A stretch of 64,000 nucleotides of DNA, from NCBI RefSeq assembly GCF_004217145.1, contig NZ_SHKR01000011.1:62001-126000 (forward strand), read 5' to 3'. Below the pieces are notes generated by a model, which ran no database searches, was not told the DNA's origin, and saw only the letters and a program-made list of their open reading frames with translations. A program made the translations under genes and the position numbers. Positions 43,277 through 51,533 of the stretch are shown here, one piece after another (position 1 is the first letter of the stretch; every line of letters starts with the position of its first letter). This DNA is from Kribbella rubisoli (GTDB lineage: Bacteria > Actinomycetota > Actinomycetes > Propionibacteriales > Kribbellaceae).

Positions 43277-43975
43277 CTAGGTGAACGACGCGACGAGGTA
43301 GCCGACGCCGTACGGAGCGGCGTTGTAGGTCAGGTCGGGCGTGAGCGTCGCACCCTCGAGGGCGCCGGCGAGAGCTTGCCAGGGGCCTCGGCCGGCGGCT
43401 TGCAGTTCGGTACCGAGGTCTGGGTCGAGGGCTTTCAGTACGTCGAGATCGCTGTGCTGCAAGGCGGTTGCGACGGTCGTGTCGAAGATCTCCGCGCGGG
43501 GGTGGAGGTGGACCGGTGAATGCTCACTGCGGCGCGCGGAGCCGTCACCCATCACCAGCAAGCCGACGCGGTCGTTGCCTGCAGCGATCTCTCGACCGAG
43601 GCGGACGCAGTCGTCCGGCGATGTAGTTGCCGGTACGGCGACGTACGTGCGAGGCAACCGCGCCGCCTTCGATTGCTCCAGCAGCCACCCACCGATCGCG
43701 AGCGACAGCGGGAGAACGGGGTCGCCGCCGCCGATCCGCACTCCGGGCGCACCGTACGCCGCGAACGAGCCGCCTGCCGCAGCGGGGAACCGTACCAAAC
43801 CGTATGGTACGGCGGGCGCCGAGCCGACGACCACGATCGTGGATGCGGTGGACAGGGCGTCGATCGCGGCCAGGCAGGCGGTGCGGAGGTCGTCGAGTTC
43901 GGGAGCTGCGCCGGAAGCGACTTCGGGCACGAGCAACGGCGGATGCGGGCAGACTGCAGCGGCGACAACGGGCAT
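43277..43975 (-). CDS. Class III extradiol dioxygenase (LigB-like) family protein
   Basis: The 232-residue protein begins MPVVAAAVCPHPPLLVPEV, the His-containing start of LigB/AMMECR1-associated proteins, and has IVVVGSAPAVPYGL, LLVMGDGSARRSEHSPVHLHP (with possible metal ligands His) and GPWQALAGALEGA. Related proteins in actinobacteria have no proven ring-cleaving activity. It precedes nothing obvious and follows the RibD-C and FolP2 genes on the same strand by 34 bp. The substrate is unknown. A palindrome around 43801 falls in its coding sequence. Confidence 0.78.
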   Translation of the reverse strand: MPVVAAAVCPHPPLLVPEVASGAAPELDDLRTACLAAIDALSTASTIVVVGSAPAVPYGLVRFPAAAGGSFAAYGAPGVRIGGGDPVLPLSLAIGGWLLEQSKAARLPRTYVAVPATTSPDDCVRLGREIAAGNDRVGLLVMGDGSARRSEHSPVHLHPRAEIFDTTVATALQHSDLDVLKALDPDLGTELQAAGRGPWQALAGALEGATLTPDLTYNAAPYGVGYLVASFT

Positions 43976-44009
43976 GACCTACACCTTCCGGCGATCAGGG
44001 GGCATGGGG

Positions 44010-44735
44010 TCAGGCCTCTCGGGTGTAGCGGAAGAAGAGGTAGTCGTCCTCGGCCTGCAGGGTCGTCCGGAGTTTCATCTGGCGGGTGAGGGTCGTCGGC
44101 AGGCCTGCTGTGATGCGACCGGAGCCGGGGCCGGCCAGGAGCGGGGCCAGGGCCAGGCAAAGCTCGTCAACCAGGTCGGCCTCGGTGAGCGCGCCCAAGA
44201 GGTGCGGCCCACCCTCACAAAGGATCTGCGGCATCTCCCGCGCCGCCAACTCGTCGACAACCGCCCGCAGATCAACCTCACCCGAACCCAGGACGATCAG
44301 GTCGGCCACCTCCCCCAGCGCCTCCCGCCGATCCGCCGGCGACGCTTCGTGCGTCACGACGATCGGCCGTACGGCGGACTGGAACACCGGGTTCACCGGG
44401 CTCAGCTCGAGCCGCGACGACACGATCGCCAGCGTCGGGTTCTCCGCGAGCCCCGCCGCCGTACGCCACTCCCGCGCCGCCTTCGACAACCGCAGCGGGT
44501 TGTACCCCTCGTCGCGGATCGTCCCGGCGCCGACCAGCACCACGTCCGCCAGCCGCCGGACCATGCTGAACACCCGGCTGTCCGAGTCGCTCGACAGCGC
44601 CTTCGACTTCCCGTCGATCTCGACCGCGCCGTCCAGGCTGCTGACGAAGTTCGCCCGCAGGTGCGGCGCCGACCGGTCCTCGACCTCGTAGACGCCGATC
44701 AGTTCCTCGTCGGACAGTTCCTCGAGTCCACGCAT
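44010..44735 (-). CDS. Stand-alone RibD C-terminal (pyrimidine/dihydrofolate) reductase-like protein
   Basis: The 241-residue protein is the reductase half of RibD without the deaminase: LRANFVSSLDGAVEIDGKSK, DVVLVGAGTIRDEGYNPL, TLAIVSSRLELSP and ILCEGGPHLLGALTEADL are the NADPH- and substrate-binding segments. Because the window has a full ribD elsewhere, this copy probably serves another pterin- or pyrimidine-like reaction. Its start overlaps the folP2 stop (ATGA type), so the two act together. The substrate is unknown. Confidence 0.85.
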   Translation of the reverse strand: MRGLEELSDEELIGVYEVEDRSAPHLRANFVSSLDGAVEIDGKSKALSSDSDSRVFSMVRRLADVVLVGAGTIRDEGYNPLRLSKAAREWRTAAGLAENPTLAIVSSRLELSPVNPVFQSAVRPIVVTHEASPADRREALGEVADLIVLGSGEVDLRAVVDELAAREMPQILCEGGPHLLGALTEADLVDELCLALAPLLAGPGSGRITAGLPTTLTRQMKLRTTLQAEDDYLFFRYTREA

Positions 44736-45616
44736 CAGGCCAGGCTCCTTCGGGTTCCGGCAGGCTGCGCGCTGCCCCGCAGTACGGCGATGAAATCGAG
44801 CGCCTGGCGAGCCGCCGGTACGTCGTGCACCCGGAAGACCCGCGCACCGAGCCAGGCGGAGACGCTCAGCGCCGCCAGCGTTCCGTTGCCACGCTGCCCC
44901 GGCGGCAACTCCAGCGTCTCGCCGATGAAGTCCTTGTTCGACACCGCGACAAGCACCGGCCAGCCCGTCGCGGCAAGCTCGTCAAGGCGGCGGGTCAGCT
45001 CCAGCGACTGCAGCGTGTTCTTGCCAAAGTCATGCGTCGGGTCAATCAGGATCCCGTCCGGCCGTACGCCGGCTTCGACGGCCCGATCCGCGAGCGCGGT
45101 CGTCGTACGGATCACGTCGGCGACCACGTCGTCGAACGCCATCCGGTGCGGGTCCGTGCGCGGAGAGAGACCGCCGACATGGCTGCAGACCAGCCCGGTC
45201 CCGGCCTCGGCGGCGGCGTACACGAGGTCCGGGTCGGCGCCCGCCCAGGTGTCGTTGAGGAGATCCGCGCCGGCCTCGGCGACCCGGCGCGCGACGCCGC
45301 TGCGGTACGTGTCCACGCTGATCACCAGCGACGGGTGGCGTGCCCGGATACCGGCCACGAAGTCCACGGTCCGCCGAAGCTCCTCGTCCTCGCTGACGGG
45401 TTCGCCGTACCCGGCCTTCACGCCCCCGATATCGACCAGGTCGGCACCGTCCGCGACCGCCTGGTCGATGGCTGCGTACGCCGCGTCGGTGGCGTAGGTC
45501 GCACCGCGATCGAAGAACGAGTCCGGGGTCCGGTTGATGATCGCCATCAGGGCGAACTCACCTGCCGCGAACGACCGGTTGCCCAGCCGCAGTACGCCGT
45601 CGCGCTCGTCCGTCAC
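44735..45616 (-). CDS. folP2: Dihydropteroate synthase-like protein, FolP2 type
   Basis: The 293-residue TIM-barrel protein has the pterin-binding fold: LMAIINRTPDSFFDRG, ISVDTYRSGVARRVAEAGADLLNDTW, and LIDPTHDFGKNTLQSLEL. The second loop reads VDIGGVKAGYGEPV in place of the DIGGESTRPGA motif of true DHPS, which supplies substrate-binding residues. This is the FolP2 form known from mycobacteria, which is not thought to make dihydropteroate. It is the first gene of a unit with the RibD-C protein. Function is unknown. Confidence 0.88.
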   Translation of the reverse strand: MTDERDGVLRLGNRSFAAGEFALMAIINRTPDSFFDRGATYATDAAYAAIDQAVADGADLVDIGGVKAGYGEPVSEDEELRRTVDFVAGIRARHPSLVISVDTYRSGVARRVAEAGADLLNDTWAGADPDLVYAAAEAGTGLVCSHVGGLSPRTDPHRMAFDDVVADVIRTTTALADRAVEAGVRPDGILIDPTHDFGKNTLQSLELTRRLDELAATGWPVLVAVSNKDFIGETLELPPGQRGNGTLAALSVSAWLGARVFRVHDVPAARQALDFIAVLRGSAQPAGTRRSLA

Positions 45617-45633
45617 GCCACCGACTGTAATGG

Positions 45634-45726
45634 GCGGATCCGCACGCCATCACAATCGGCACCCCGACCGCCCATCCAGGCTGCGGCCGCCCCTGAGCGG
45701 TGGATTGTGATGGCGTGGGGATCCGG
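45634..45726. repeat. Dispersed palindromic element, copy 2
   Basis: Arms 45634-45657 and 45703-45726 form an inverted repeat with GGATCC near the ends and CGCCATCACAATC inside, surrounding a 45-nt centre unrelated to that of copy 1 at 4917-5008. It lies in the 187-bp gap between folP2 and the fuconate dehydratase gene, immediately upstream of the GntR-like operator. The conservation of arms but not of the centre is notable. Confidence 0.75.
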
Positions 45727-45749
45727 TACCAGGTGCCGCAGGGCCACAT

Positions 45750-45761
45750 ATCCTATAGGAT
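45750..45761. promoter_or_regulatory. GntR-type operator palindrome of the fucose operon
   Basis: ATCCTATAGGAT is a perfect 12-bp AT-rich palindrome 42 nt upstream of the fuconate dehydratase start. It resembles operators of FadR-type GntR regulators. One such regulator is encoded at 63190-63861, but no link is proven. Confidence 0.55.
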
Positions 45762-45803
45762 TCACTTCGACAGTCCCGCCCACCGCTGCAGATCGGGTTC
45801 TCG

Positions 45804-47120
45804 ATGCCACGATTCACCGAGTTCGAGACGTACGACGTCCGCTTCCCCACGTCGCTGGACCTTGACGGCTCCGACGCGATGAACACCGATCCGGACTACT
45901 CCGCGGCGTACGTGATCCTGCGGACCGACGCCGGTGACGGGCTGGAGGGGCACGGTTTCGCGTTCACGATCGGCCGGGGCAACGACGTCGAGACCGCGGC
46001 GATCGAGGCGCTGCGCGACCACGTCGTCGGGCTTGACCTGGACGCGACGCTGAGTGATCTCGGCGGGTTCTGGAAGTCGCTCGTGCACGACTCGCAGTTG
46101 CGGTGGCTCGGCCCCGAGAAGGGCGTCATGCACATGGCGATCGGCGCGGTCGTCAACGCGGTCTGGGACCTGGCCGCCAAGCGTGCCGGCGTGCCGCTGT
46201 GGAAGCTGCTGTCCGACCTGACCCCGGAGCAGATCGTCGACCTGGTCGACTTCCGCTACCTGACCGACGCCCTGACGCCGGAGGACGCGCTGGAGATCCT
46301 CCGGCAGGCGAAGCCCGGGCGGGCGGAGCGCGAGGCGGTACTGCGCGAGCGCGGCTACCCGGCGTACACAACGACGCCCGGCTGGCTCGGGTACGACGAC
46401 GCGAAGCTGGTCCGGCTGTGCCACGAGGCGGTCGCGGACGGCTTCACCCAGATCAAGCTCAAGGTCGGCGCCAACCTCGACGACGACATCCGCCGGATGC
46501 AGCTGGCCCGCGAGGCGGTCGGGCCGGACATCCGGATCGCGGTCGACGCCAACCAGCGGTGGGACGTCGCCGAGGCGATCAGCTGGGTCGAGGCGCTGGC
46601 GCCGTACGACGTCTATTGGGTCGAGGAGCCGACCAGCCCGGACGACATCCTCGGGCACGCGACGATCGCGCGGGCGATCGCGCCGATCAAGGTCGCGACC
46701 GGTGAGCACGTGCAGAACCGGGTGATCTTCAAGCAGCTGCTGCAGGCCGGGTCGCTCTCGGTGCTCCAGCTCGACTCGGCCCGCGTCGCCGGCGTGAACG
46801 AGAACATCGCGAACCTGCTGCTGGCGGCCAAGTTCGGCGTACCTGTGTGCCCGCACGCGGGTGGGGTAGGACTGTGTGAGCTGGTCCAGCACCTGTCGAT
46901 GTTCGACTACGTCGCGGTGAGCGGATCGATGCAGGACCGGGTGATCGAGTACGTCGACCATCTGCACGAGCACTTCCTGGACCCGGTAGTGATCCGGGAC
47001 GGGCGCTACGTGGCACCGGTGCGGCCCGGGTTCGGCGCCGAGATGGATGCTGAGACGCTGACCGACTTCCGGTTCCCGGGTGGCAAGATCTGGACTGACC
47101 TGACAGAGGAGAAGAAGTGA
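45804..47120 (+). CDS. fucD: L-fuconate dehydratase (enolase superfamily)
   Basis: The 438-residue protein matches L-fuconate dehydratase of the mandelate racemase subgroup: [49 protein letters not shown] (Lys-x-Lys acid/base), [30 protein letters not shown] and [19 protein letters not shown]. It removes water from L-fuconate to give 2-keto-3-deoxy-L-fuconate. It begins a three-gene operon; its stop overlaps the SDR start as GTGA. No strong Shine-Dalgarno is seen before ATG 45804. Confidence 0.95.
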   Translation: MPRFTEFETYDVRFPTSLDLDGSDAMNTDPDYSAAYVILRTDAGDGLEGHGFAFTIGRGNDVETAAIEALRDHVVGLDLDATLSDLGGFWKSLVHDSQLRWLGPEKGVMHMAIGAVVNAVWDLAAKRAGVPLWKLLSDLTPEQIVDLVDFRYLTDALTPEDALEILRQAKPGRAEREAVLRERGYPAYTTTPGWLGYDDAKLVRLCHEAVADGFTQIKLKVGANLDDDIRRMQLAREAVGPDIRIAVDANQRWDVAEAISWVEALAPYDVYWVEEPTSPDDILGHATIARAIAPIKVATGEHVQNRVIFKQLLQAGSLSVLQLDSARVAGVNENIANLLLAAKFGVPVCPHAGGVGLCELVQHLSMFDYVAVSGSMQDRVIEYVDHLHEHFLDPVVIRDGRYVAPVRPGFGAEMDAETLTDFRFPGGKIWTDLTEEKK

Positions 47121-47866
47121 CGGACTTCGCGGGCCTTCGGGCCGTCGTGACCGGTGGCGCATCGGGGATCGGACTGGCGGCGGCGAAGCTGCTCGCGGCC
47201 CGCGGTGCCCAGGTGGTCGTGTTCGATCTGAAGCCTGAGGTCGACGCGCCGCTGACCGGGATCGCCGCGGATGTCACCGACGACGGCTCGATCCGGGACG
47301 CGGTCGCCGCGGCGGCGCTGCAGCTCGGCGGGATCGACATCGTGGTGAACAACGCCGGTATCGGCGCGCAGGGCACGGTCGCCGCGAACGACGACGCCGA
47401 GTGGCACCGGGTGCTCGACGTGAACGTGGTCGGGATCGCCCGCGTCACCCGGGCCGCGCTGCCGCACCTGCGCAAGTCGGAGGCGGCCGCGATCGTCAAC
47501 ACCTGCTCGATCGCCGCGACCGCCGGCCTGCCGAACCGCGCGGTGTACTCCGCGAGCAAGGGCGCCGTCCTGGCGCTGACGATGGCGATGGCGGCGGATC
47601 ACGTCCGCGAAGGCATCCGGGTCAACTGCGTGAACCCGGGTACGGCGGACACACCGTGGGTCGGCCGTTTGCTCGACGTGGCAGCCGACCCCGACGCCGA
47701 GCGGGCCTCGCTCGAGGCCCGGCAGCCGATGGGCCGGCTGGTGTCGGCCGACGAGGTCGCGAACGCGATCGCCTACCTGGCCAGCCCGCTGTCGGGTTCG
47801 ACCACGGGTACGGCGCTGGCCGTCGACGGCGGCATGCAGAACCTGCGGCTTCCGGCGGCGCGCTGA
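47117..47866 (+). CDS. SDR oxidoreductase, probable 2-keto-3-deoxy-L-fuconate dehydrogenase
   Basis: The 249-residue classical SDR has [30 protein letters not shown], the catalytic Ser in [13 protein letters not shown] and YSASKGA (Tyr-x-x-x-Lys), and the C-terminal AVDGGM. Following L-fuconate dehydratase and preceding an aldo-keto reductase, it most likely oxidises 2-keto-3-deoxy-L-fuconate, though an L-fucose dehydrogenase role is also possible. The GTG at 47117 overlaps the fucD stop; its stop overlaps the next start as TGATG. Confidence 0.88.
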   Translation: MTDFAGLRAVVTGGASGIGLAAAKLLAARGAQVVVFDLKPEVDAPLTGIAADVTDDGSIRDAVAAAALQLGGIDIVVNNAGIGAQGTVAANDDAEWHRVLDVNVVGIARVTRAALPHLRKSEAAAIVNTCSIAATAGLPNRAVYSASKGAVLALTMAMAADHVREGIRVNCVNPGTADTPWVGRLLDVAADPDAERASLEARQPMGRLVSADEVANAIAYLASPLSGSTTGTALAVDGGMQNLRLPAAR

Positions 47867-48828
47867 TGAAGCTCTTCCCGGACGACCAGCGCGTCGGGCT
47901 CGGCGGTGCGCCGCTGGGCAACCTGCTCGGCGAGGTCAGCGACGTCGAAGCTATCGCCACCGTGAACGCGGCCTGGGACGAGGGCTGGCGGTACTTCGAC
48001 ACCGCGCCGCACTACGGCCTCGGACTGGCCGAGGAGCGGCTCGGCGCCGGGCTGCGGGACAAGCCGCGCGACGCGTACGTGCTGTCGAGCAAGGTCGGGC
48101 GGATCATCTACCACGCCGAGGACGCCGCGACCGATGACGAGGGGTTCGCGGTCGACACCACCCGCCGCCGGCGGTGGGACTTCAGCCGGGACGGCGTACT
48201 GCGGAGCATCGAGGACTCGCTGCAGCGGATCGGCACCGACCGGCTCGATGTCGTGTATGTGCACGACCCGGACGATCACTACGAGGAGGCGGTCGCGACC
48301 GCGTTCCCGACGCTGATCGAGCTCCGCGAGCAGGGCGTGATCGGCGCGATCGGCTCCGGGATGAACCAGACGGCGATGCTGACCCGGTTCGTCCAGGAGA
48401 TCGACATCGACGTGATCATGCTGGCCGGCCGGTACACGCTCATCGATCCGGACGGCCTCGACGACGTACTCCCCGCGTGCCTGGAGCACGACGTACAGGT
48501 AGTTGCCGTCGGCATCTTCAACTCGGGCCTGCTGTCGCAGCCGCGCCCGGTCGCCGGGACCACGTTCAACTACGAGCCGGCAGCCCAGTCCTTGCTCGAC
48601 AAGGCCAACAAGCTCGCCGACCTCTGCGAGTCACACGGTACGACGCTGCCGGCCGCCGCGCTGGCATTCCCGCTGGCCCACCCTGCGGTCGCCGGCATCG
48701 CAGTCGGCTGCCGCACTCCGGAAGAGGTCCACACCAACGCAGCCCTGTCCCGTGCCAAGGTCCCCGCGGCTCTGTGGTCAGATCTGAAGTCGGCAGGCCT
48801 CCTCCGCGAGGACGCACCCACGCCGTAG
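47866..48828 (+). CDS. Aldo/keto reductase, probable L-fucose dehydrogenase (pyridoxal dehydrogenase family)
   Basis: The 320-residue protein is an AKR barrel: LGGAPLGNLLGEVSD, WRYFDTAPHYGLGLAEERLG (catalytic Asp and Tyr), SSKVGRIIYH (Lys), DVVYVHDPDDHYEE and IGSGMNQTAML. The 'D-threo-aldose/L-fucose dehydrogenase' AKRs share this style. It would oxidise L-fucose to the lactone as the first step of the pathway completed by fucD and the SDR. The ATG at 47866 overlaps the SDR stop; the longer frame upstream is a shadow. Confidence 0.88.
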   Translation: MKLFPDDQRVGLGGAPLGNLLGEVSDVEAIATVNAAWDEGWRYFDTAPHYGLGLAEERLGAGLRDKPRDAYVLSSKVGRIIYHAEDAATDDEGFAVDTTRRRRWDFSRDGVLRSIEDSLQRIGTDRLDVVYVHDPDDHYEEAVATAFPTLIELREQGVIGAIGSGMNQTAMLTRFVQEIDIDVIMLAGRYTLIDPDGLDDVLPACLEHDVQVVAVGIFNSGLLSQPRPVAGTTFNYEPAAQSLLDKANKLADLCESHGTTLPAAALAFPLAHPAVAGIAVGCRTPEEVHTNAALSRAKVPAALWSDLKSAGLLREDAPTP

Positions 48829-48854
48829 CCGAGAAATCAGCCGCCCCTCTCGTA

Positions 48855-50396
48855 CTACTCCACAGGAGTCGTGCGGGAGGCGAGGTGCAGCGCCAGGCGT
48901 TCGTCCGGGTTGGTGAGGTCTACGCCGAGGAGGTGCTGGATCTTCTGGATTCGGGCGGCTGCTGTGTTGCGGTGGATGCCTAGTACTGCCGCGGTTTCGG
49001 CGACGGACGACTCCGTGTCGAGGTAGACAGCCAGTGTGGTGACCAGGTCGCCGGGCTGGTCTTTGATGGGAGCCAGGAGGGCCTGGGCAGCGGGCTGGAA
49101 GGTGTCGGTGCGGGTCCACGCCAGGAGCAGTTGAGCGAGCCCCAGGCGGTCGACGTGCAGGAACCGGCCGGTCTCGGCCCGACCACGCGCGAGACCGGCC
49201 GCGTCACCGGCTTCGGCCAGCGTGGTGGCGATACCGCTCGGACCAGCCTGCACGCGACCGACACCGACGTACGCATCAACGGTCTGTACCAAACGGCGCT
49301 GCACCCGCCGGATCGTCGCCGCCTGCTCCTGGACCTCGGTCGCGGTCGGCTCGCTCACCGCGGTGATCCACGCCGACCACCCATCGCCCTGCTCCACGAC
49401 GACCGCCTGCAGACCCTCAGCGTCGAACGCCTCCACCACATCGGTACGCCGACCCGCGACATCCACCTGTCCGTCCGCGCCGATCCGGATGCCCGTGTGC
49501 CACCCGTCGACCTGCCAGCCCAGATCCACCGCACGCCGACGCGTAGCCTCCGAAGGCTCACCATGCAGCAGTTCACCGAGCAGCGACGTACGTTGGCGTG
49601 CATCCCGCTCCAACTCCAACCGCCGCAACGCCAACCGCTCCCCCACCGCCGGTGCGACCACACTCAGCACCTCAGGTACGGCGGCAACCTCAGCCGGCAC
49701 CACCGCAGGCAAACGCGCCACCAACCAGCACACCGGCCCAACACCCAGGACTGCAACAGCTATCAGCACCGCACCACTCGCCAGATCCACCCGGTACGGC
49801 GCAGCCCAGCCAATCGGCACCCGCGGCAACGCAGCGACCAGAGCCTTCCGTTCCTCGGGCTCCAGCGGATCACCGTCCAGCGTGCCGCCGTCAGCACCGG
49901 CCAGCGTGACCGGCCGCTCCAGCACGCCGGCAGTAGTCCGCAGTACCGACGCCAGATCACCATTCGCCCGGCGCAGCGCTGAGACGGCCCTGAGCACCAG
50001 GTCAGACCGCACGACCTCCGGTTCGGCTGTGACCCGTCGCAGGTGCTCATGCGCTGCCAGCGGGTCCGGGCATCCCAGCACCGGCAGCTGCAACCGCTCA
50101 GCCAGCAACTGAGCCCCGCGTCCCAATGGCTCCACACCGGCCAGCAACACCGCCCCGGCTCCGGCCGCCGATGCCCGGCTGATCAAAGCATCGATCCGCC
50201 AATCGGTGTGATCACCTGCCAGCAGTACGACGAGCACCTGCCCGTCCAGCGGCTCCGGATGCACAGACACCTCTAGCGCCACCACAGACCCCGTCAGCCG
50301 CGGACCAGGATCCGCACCACCACCCAGCACCACCACATCTCGCCAGCCGGGTGAGGTGAGCATGGCCGTCAGCGATGGAGACAGCCCCGGCCTCAT
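48855..50396 (-). CDS. PucR/CdaR-family transcriptional regulator
   Basis: The 513-residue protein has an N-terminal PucR domain (LTSPGWRDVVVLGGGADPG, to about 120), a GGDEF-like/central region, and a C-terminal HTH_30: LAVYLDTESSVAETAAVLGIHRNTAAARIQKIQHLLG (quoted in part: AETAAVLGIHRNTAAARI) at about 460-500. PucR proteins control purine, allantoin and similar nitrogen catabolism. It is last in the minus-strand operon with DUF917 and HyuA genes, and its start overlaps the DUF917-1 stop by 4 nt. Probably the operon's regulator. Confidence 0.92.
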   Translation of the reverse strand: MRPGLSPSLTAMLTSPGWRDVVVLGGGADPGPRLTGSVVALEVSVHPEPLDGQVLVVLLAGDHTDWRIDALISRASAAGAGAVLLAGVEPLGRGAQLLAERLQLPVLGCPDPLAAHEHLRRVTAEPEVVRSDLVLRAVSALRRANGDLASVLRTTAGVLERPVTLAGADGGTLDGDPLEPEERKALVAALPRVPIGWAAPYRVDLASGAVLIAVAVLGVGPVCWLVARLPAVVPAEVAAVPEVLSVVAPAVGERLALRRLELERDARQRTSLLGELLHGEPSEATRRRAVDLGWQVDGWHTGIRIGADGQVDVAGRRTDVVEAFDAEGLQAVVVEQGDGWSAWITAVSEPTATEVQEQAATIRRVQRRLVQTVDAYVGVGRVQAGPSGIATTLAEAGDAAGLARGRAETGRFLHVDRLGLAQLLLAWTRTDTFQPAAQALLAPIKDQPGDLVTTLAVYLDTESSVAETAAVLGIHRNTAAARIQKIQHLLGVDLTNPDERLALHLASRTTPVE

Positions 50397-51463
50397 GACG
50401 CCTCCAACAGCTGTGGTGCGCAGGTGAGGCCGAAGGCTTCAGGGCCGACGTGGGCGAGGCGGTCGGGGCGACGCCACCACGTGGGTCCGGGCAGTGCGAG
50501 AACCAGTACCTCGTCGCCGGTGCGGATGGCATCTACAGCGATGGGCTGCAGCGTACGGCGATCCAGCAGGCACAGCAGATCCGGTGTGGTCACCGCAGGG
50601 GTGCCGTCGACCAGCGCGAGGAGGTACTCGTTCTCCGTCTCGATCCGGATCACTGCACGGCTGCCGGAGTCGACCACGCAGACGCTACCGCGACCGAACG
50701 CAGCACCACCGTCAGCGATCAGGTGACGGGCAACCTGCTCGACCCGACCGCTCGCCAACAGCCGACCGCCCAGACCGTCAGCGATATCAGCCGGCGTAGC
50801 CCATGCCTGTAGAGCAGCATGAGCTCGACCGAGCGCCAGAGCCCGCGTCAAACTCCCCTGTACGGCGTCCGCCGCAGCAGCCTCCACCGGAGTAGGCGCC
50901 AGGGCCAGCACCGCCCAGCCACCCGTGTGAGCGACGAAGCTGCGTACTGCACGCTCCAGACCGCCGGCGTCGACGTTGTCGACGACAATCACCTGACCGC
51001 TCGGCTCACTCAGCGCACACGGCGTCAGTGAACGGCCCGCCACCGCCCACGAGAACTGGTCCAATCGTGGCAATGCCCGACCCATCAGATCGGCGTCGAC
51101 CACCGGAAGCGCCAGATCCAGCGCAGCAATCAGCGGAGTCAACCCGTTGAGCCCACCGGCCTCCAGCGGCATCAGCCCGGTGACGTCCGCACCGGCCCAC
51201 CGGCTGACCGCCCGCACCGCGGTGTCGAACTCACCACCGCTCGGCAGCTTCTCCATCAGCACACTGGTCGCCCCGACCACGCCGATAGGACTCACCAGCG
51301 CATCCGGCACGTCGGCGGGGTCCCGCAGTACCAGCTCGCCGTCACCCAGCCGCCGGCGCAGCATGCGCCCGAACGACCCTGTGTCGCCGCCACCACCCGA
51401 GCCCAGGAGGGTGACACCGACAACCAGCGCTTGCAGGTCCTGCGCCTTGACGACAGTCGTCAT
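50393..51463 (-). CDS. DUF917 family protein, paralogue 1 (most divergent)
   Basis: The 356-residue protein has the family N-terminal loop LLGSGGGGDTGSF where its two neighbours read LGTGGGGDP, then LVSPIGVVGATSVLMEKLP, GLMPLEAGGLNGLTP and LPVVDADLMGRALP, and the C-terminal TPDLLCLLDRRTLQPIAVDAI. Of the three copies it differs most. DUF917 is associated with S-methyl-thiohydantoin desulfurase activity and hydantoinase clusters. The ATG at 51461-51463 is the start. It sits 70 bp after paralogue 2 and overlaps PucR. Confidence 0.88.
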   Translation of the reverse strand: MTTVVKAQDLQALVVGVTLLGSGGGGDTGSFGRMLRRRLGDGELVLRDPADVPDALVSPIGVVGATSVLMEKLPSGGEFDTAVRAVSRWAGADVTGLMPLEAGGLNGLTPLIAALDLALPVVDADLMGRALPRLDQFSWAVAGRSLTPCALSEPSGQVIVVDNVDAGGLERAVRSFVAHTGGWAVLALAPTPVEAAAADAVQGSLTRALALGRAHAALQAWATPADIADGLGGRLLASGRVEQVARHLIADGGAAFGRGSVCVVDSGSRAVIRIETENEYLLALVDGTPAVTTPDLLCLLDRRTLQPIAVDAIRTGDEVLVLALPGPTWWRRPDRLAHVGPEAFGLTCAPQLLEAS

Positions 51464-51533
51464 AGGCCGATCCTTGCACGGGTGAGTTGGAATCTCGGCC
51501 CGCCGCGGAGGGGTCTGCACGACGGGCCGAGAG

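Noticed and set aside
43790..43812. Palindrome related to the DUF917-operon palindromes as an operator
   Set aside because: It lies within the LigB-like coding region and encodes the ordinary residues VPYGLVRF; a chance dyad is likely, so it is mentioned only as a comparison.
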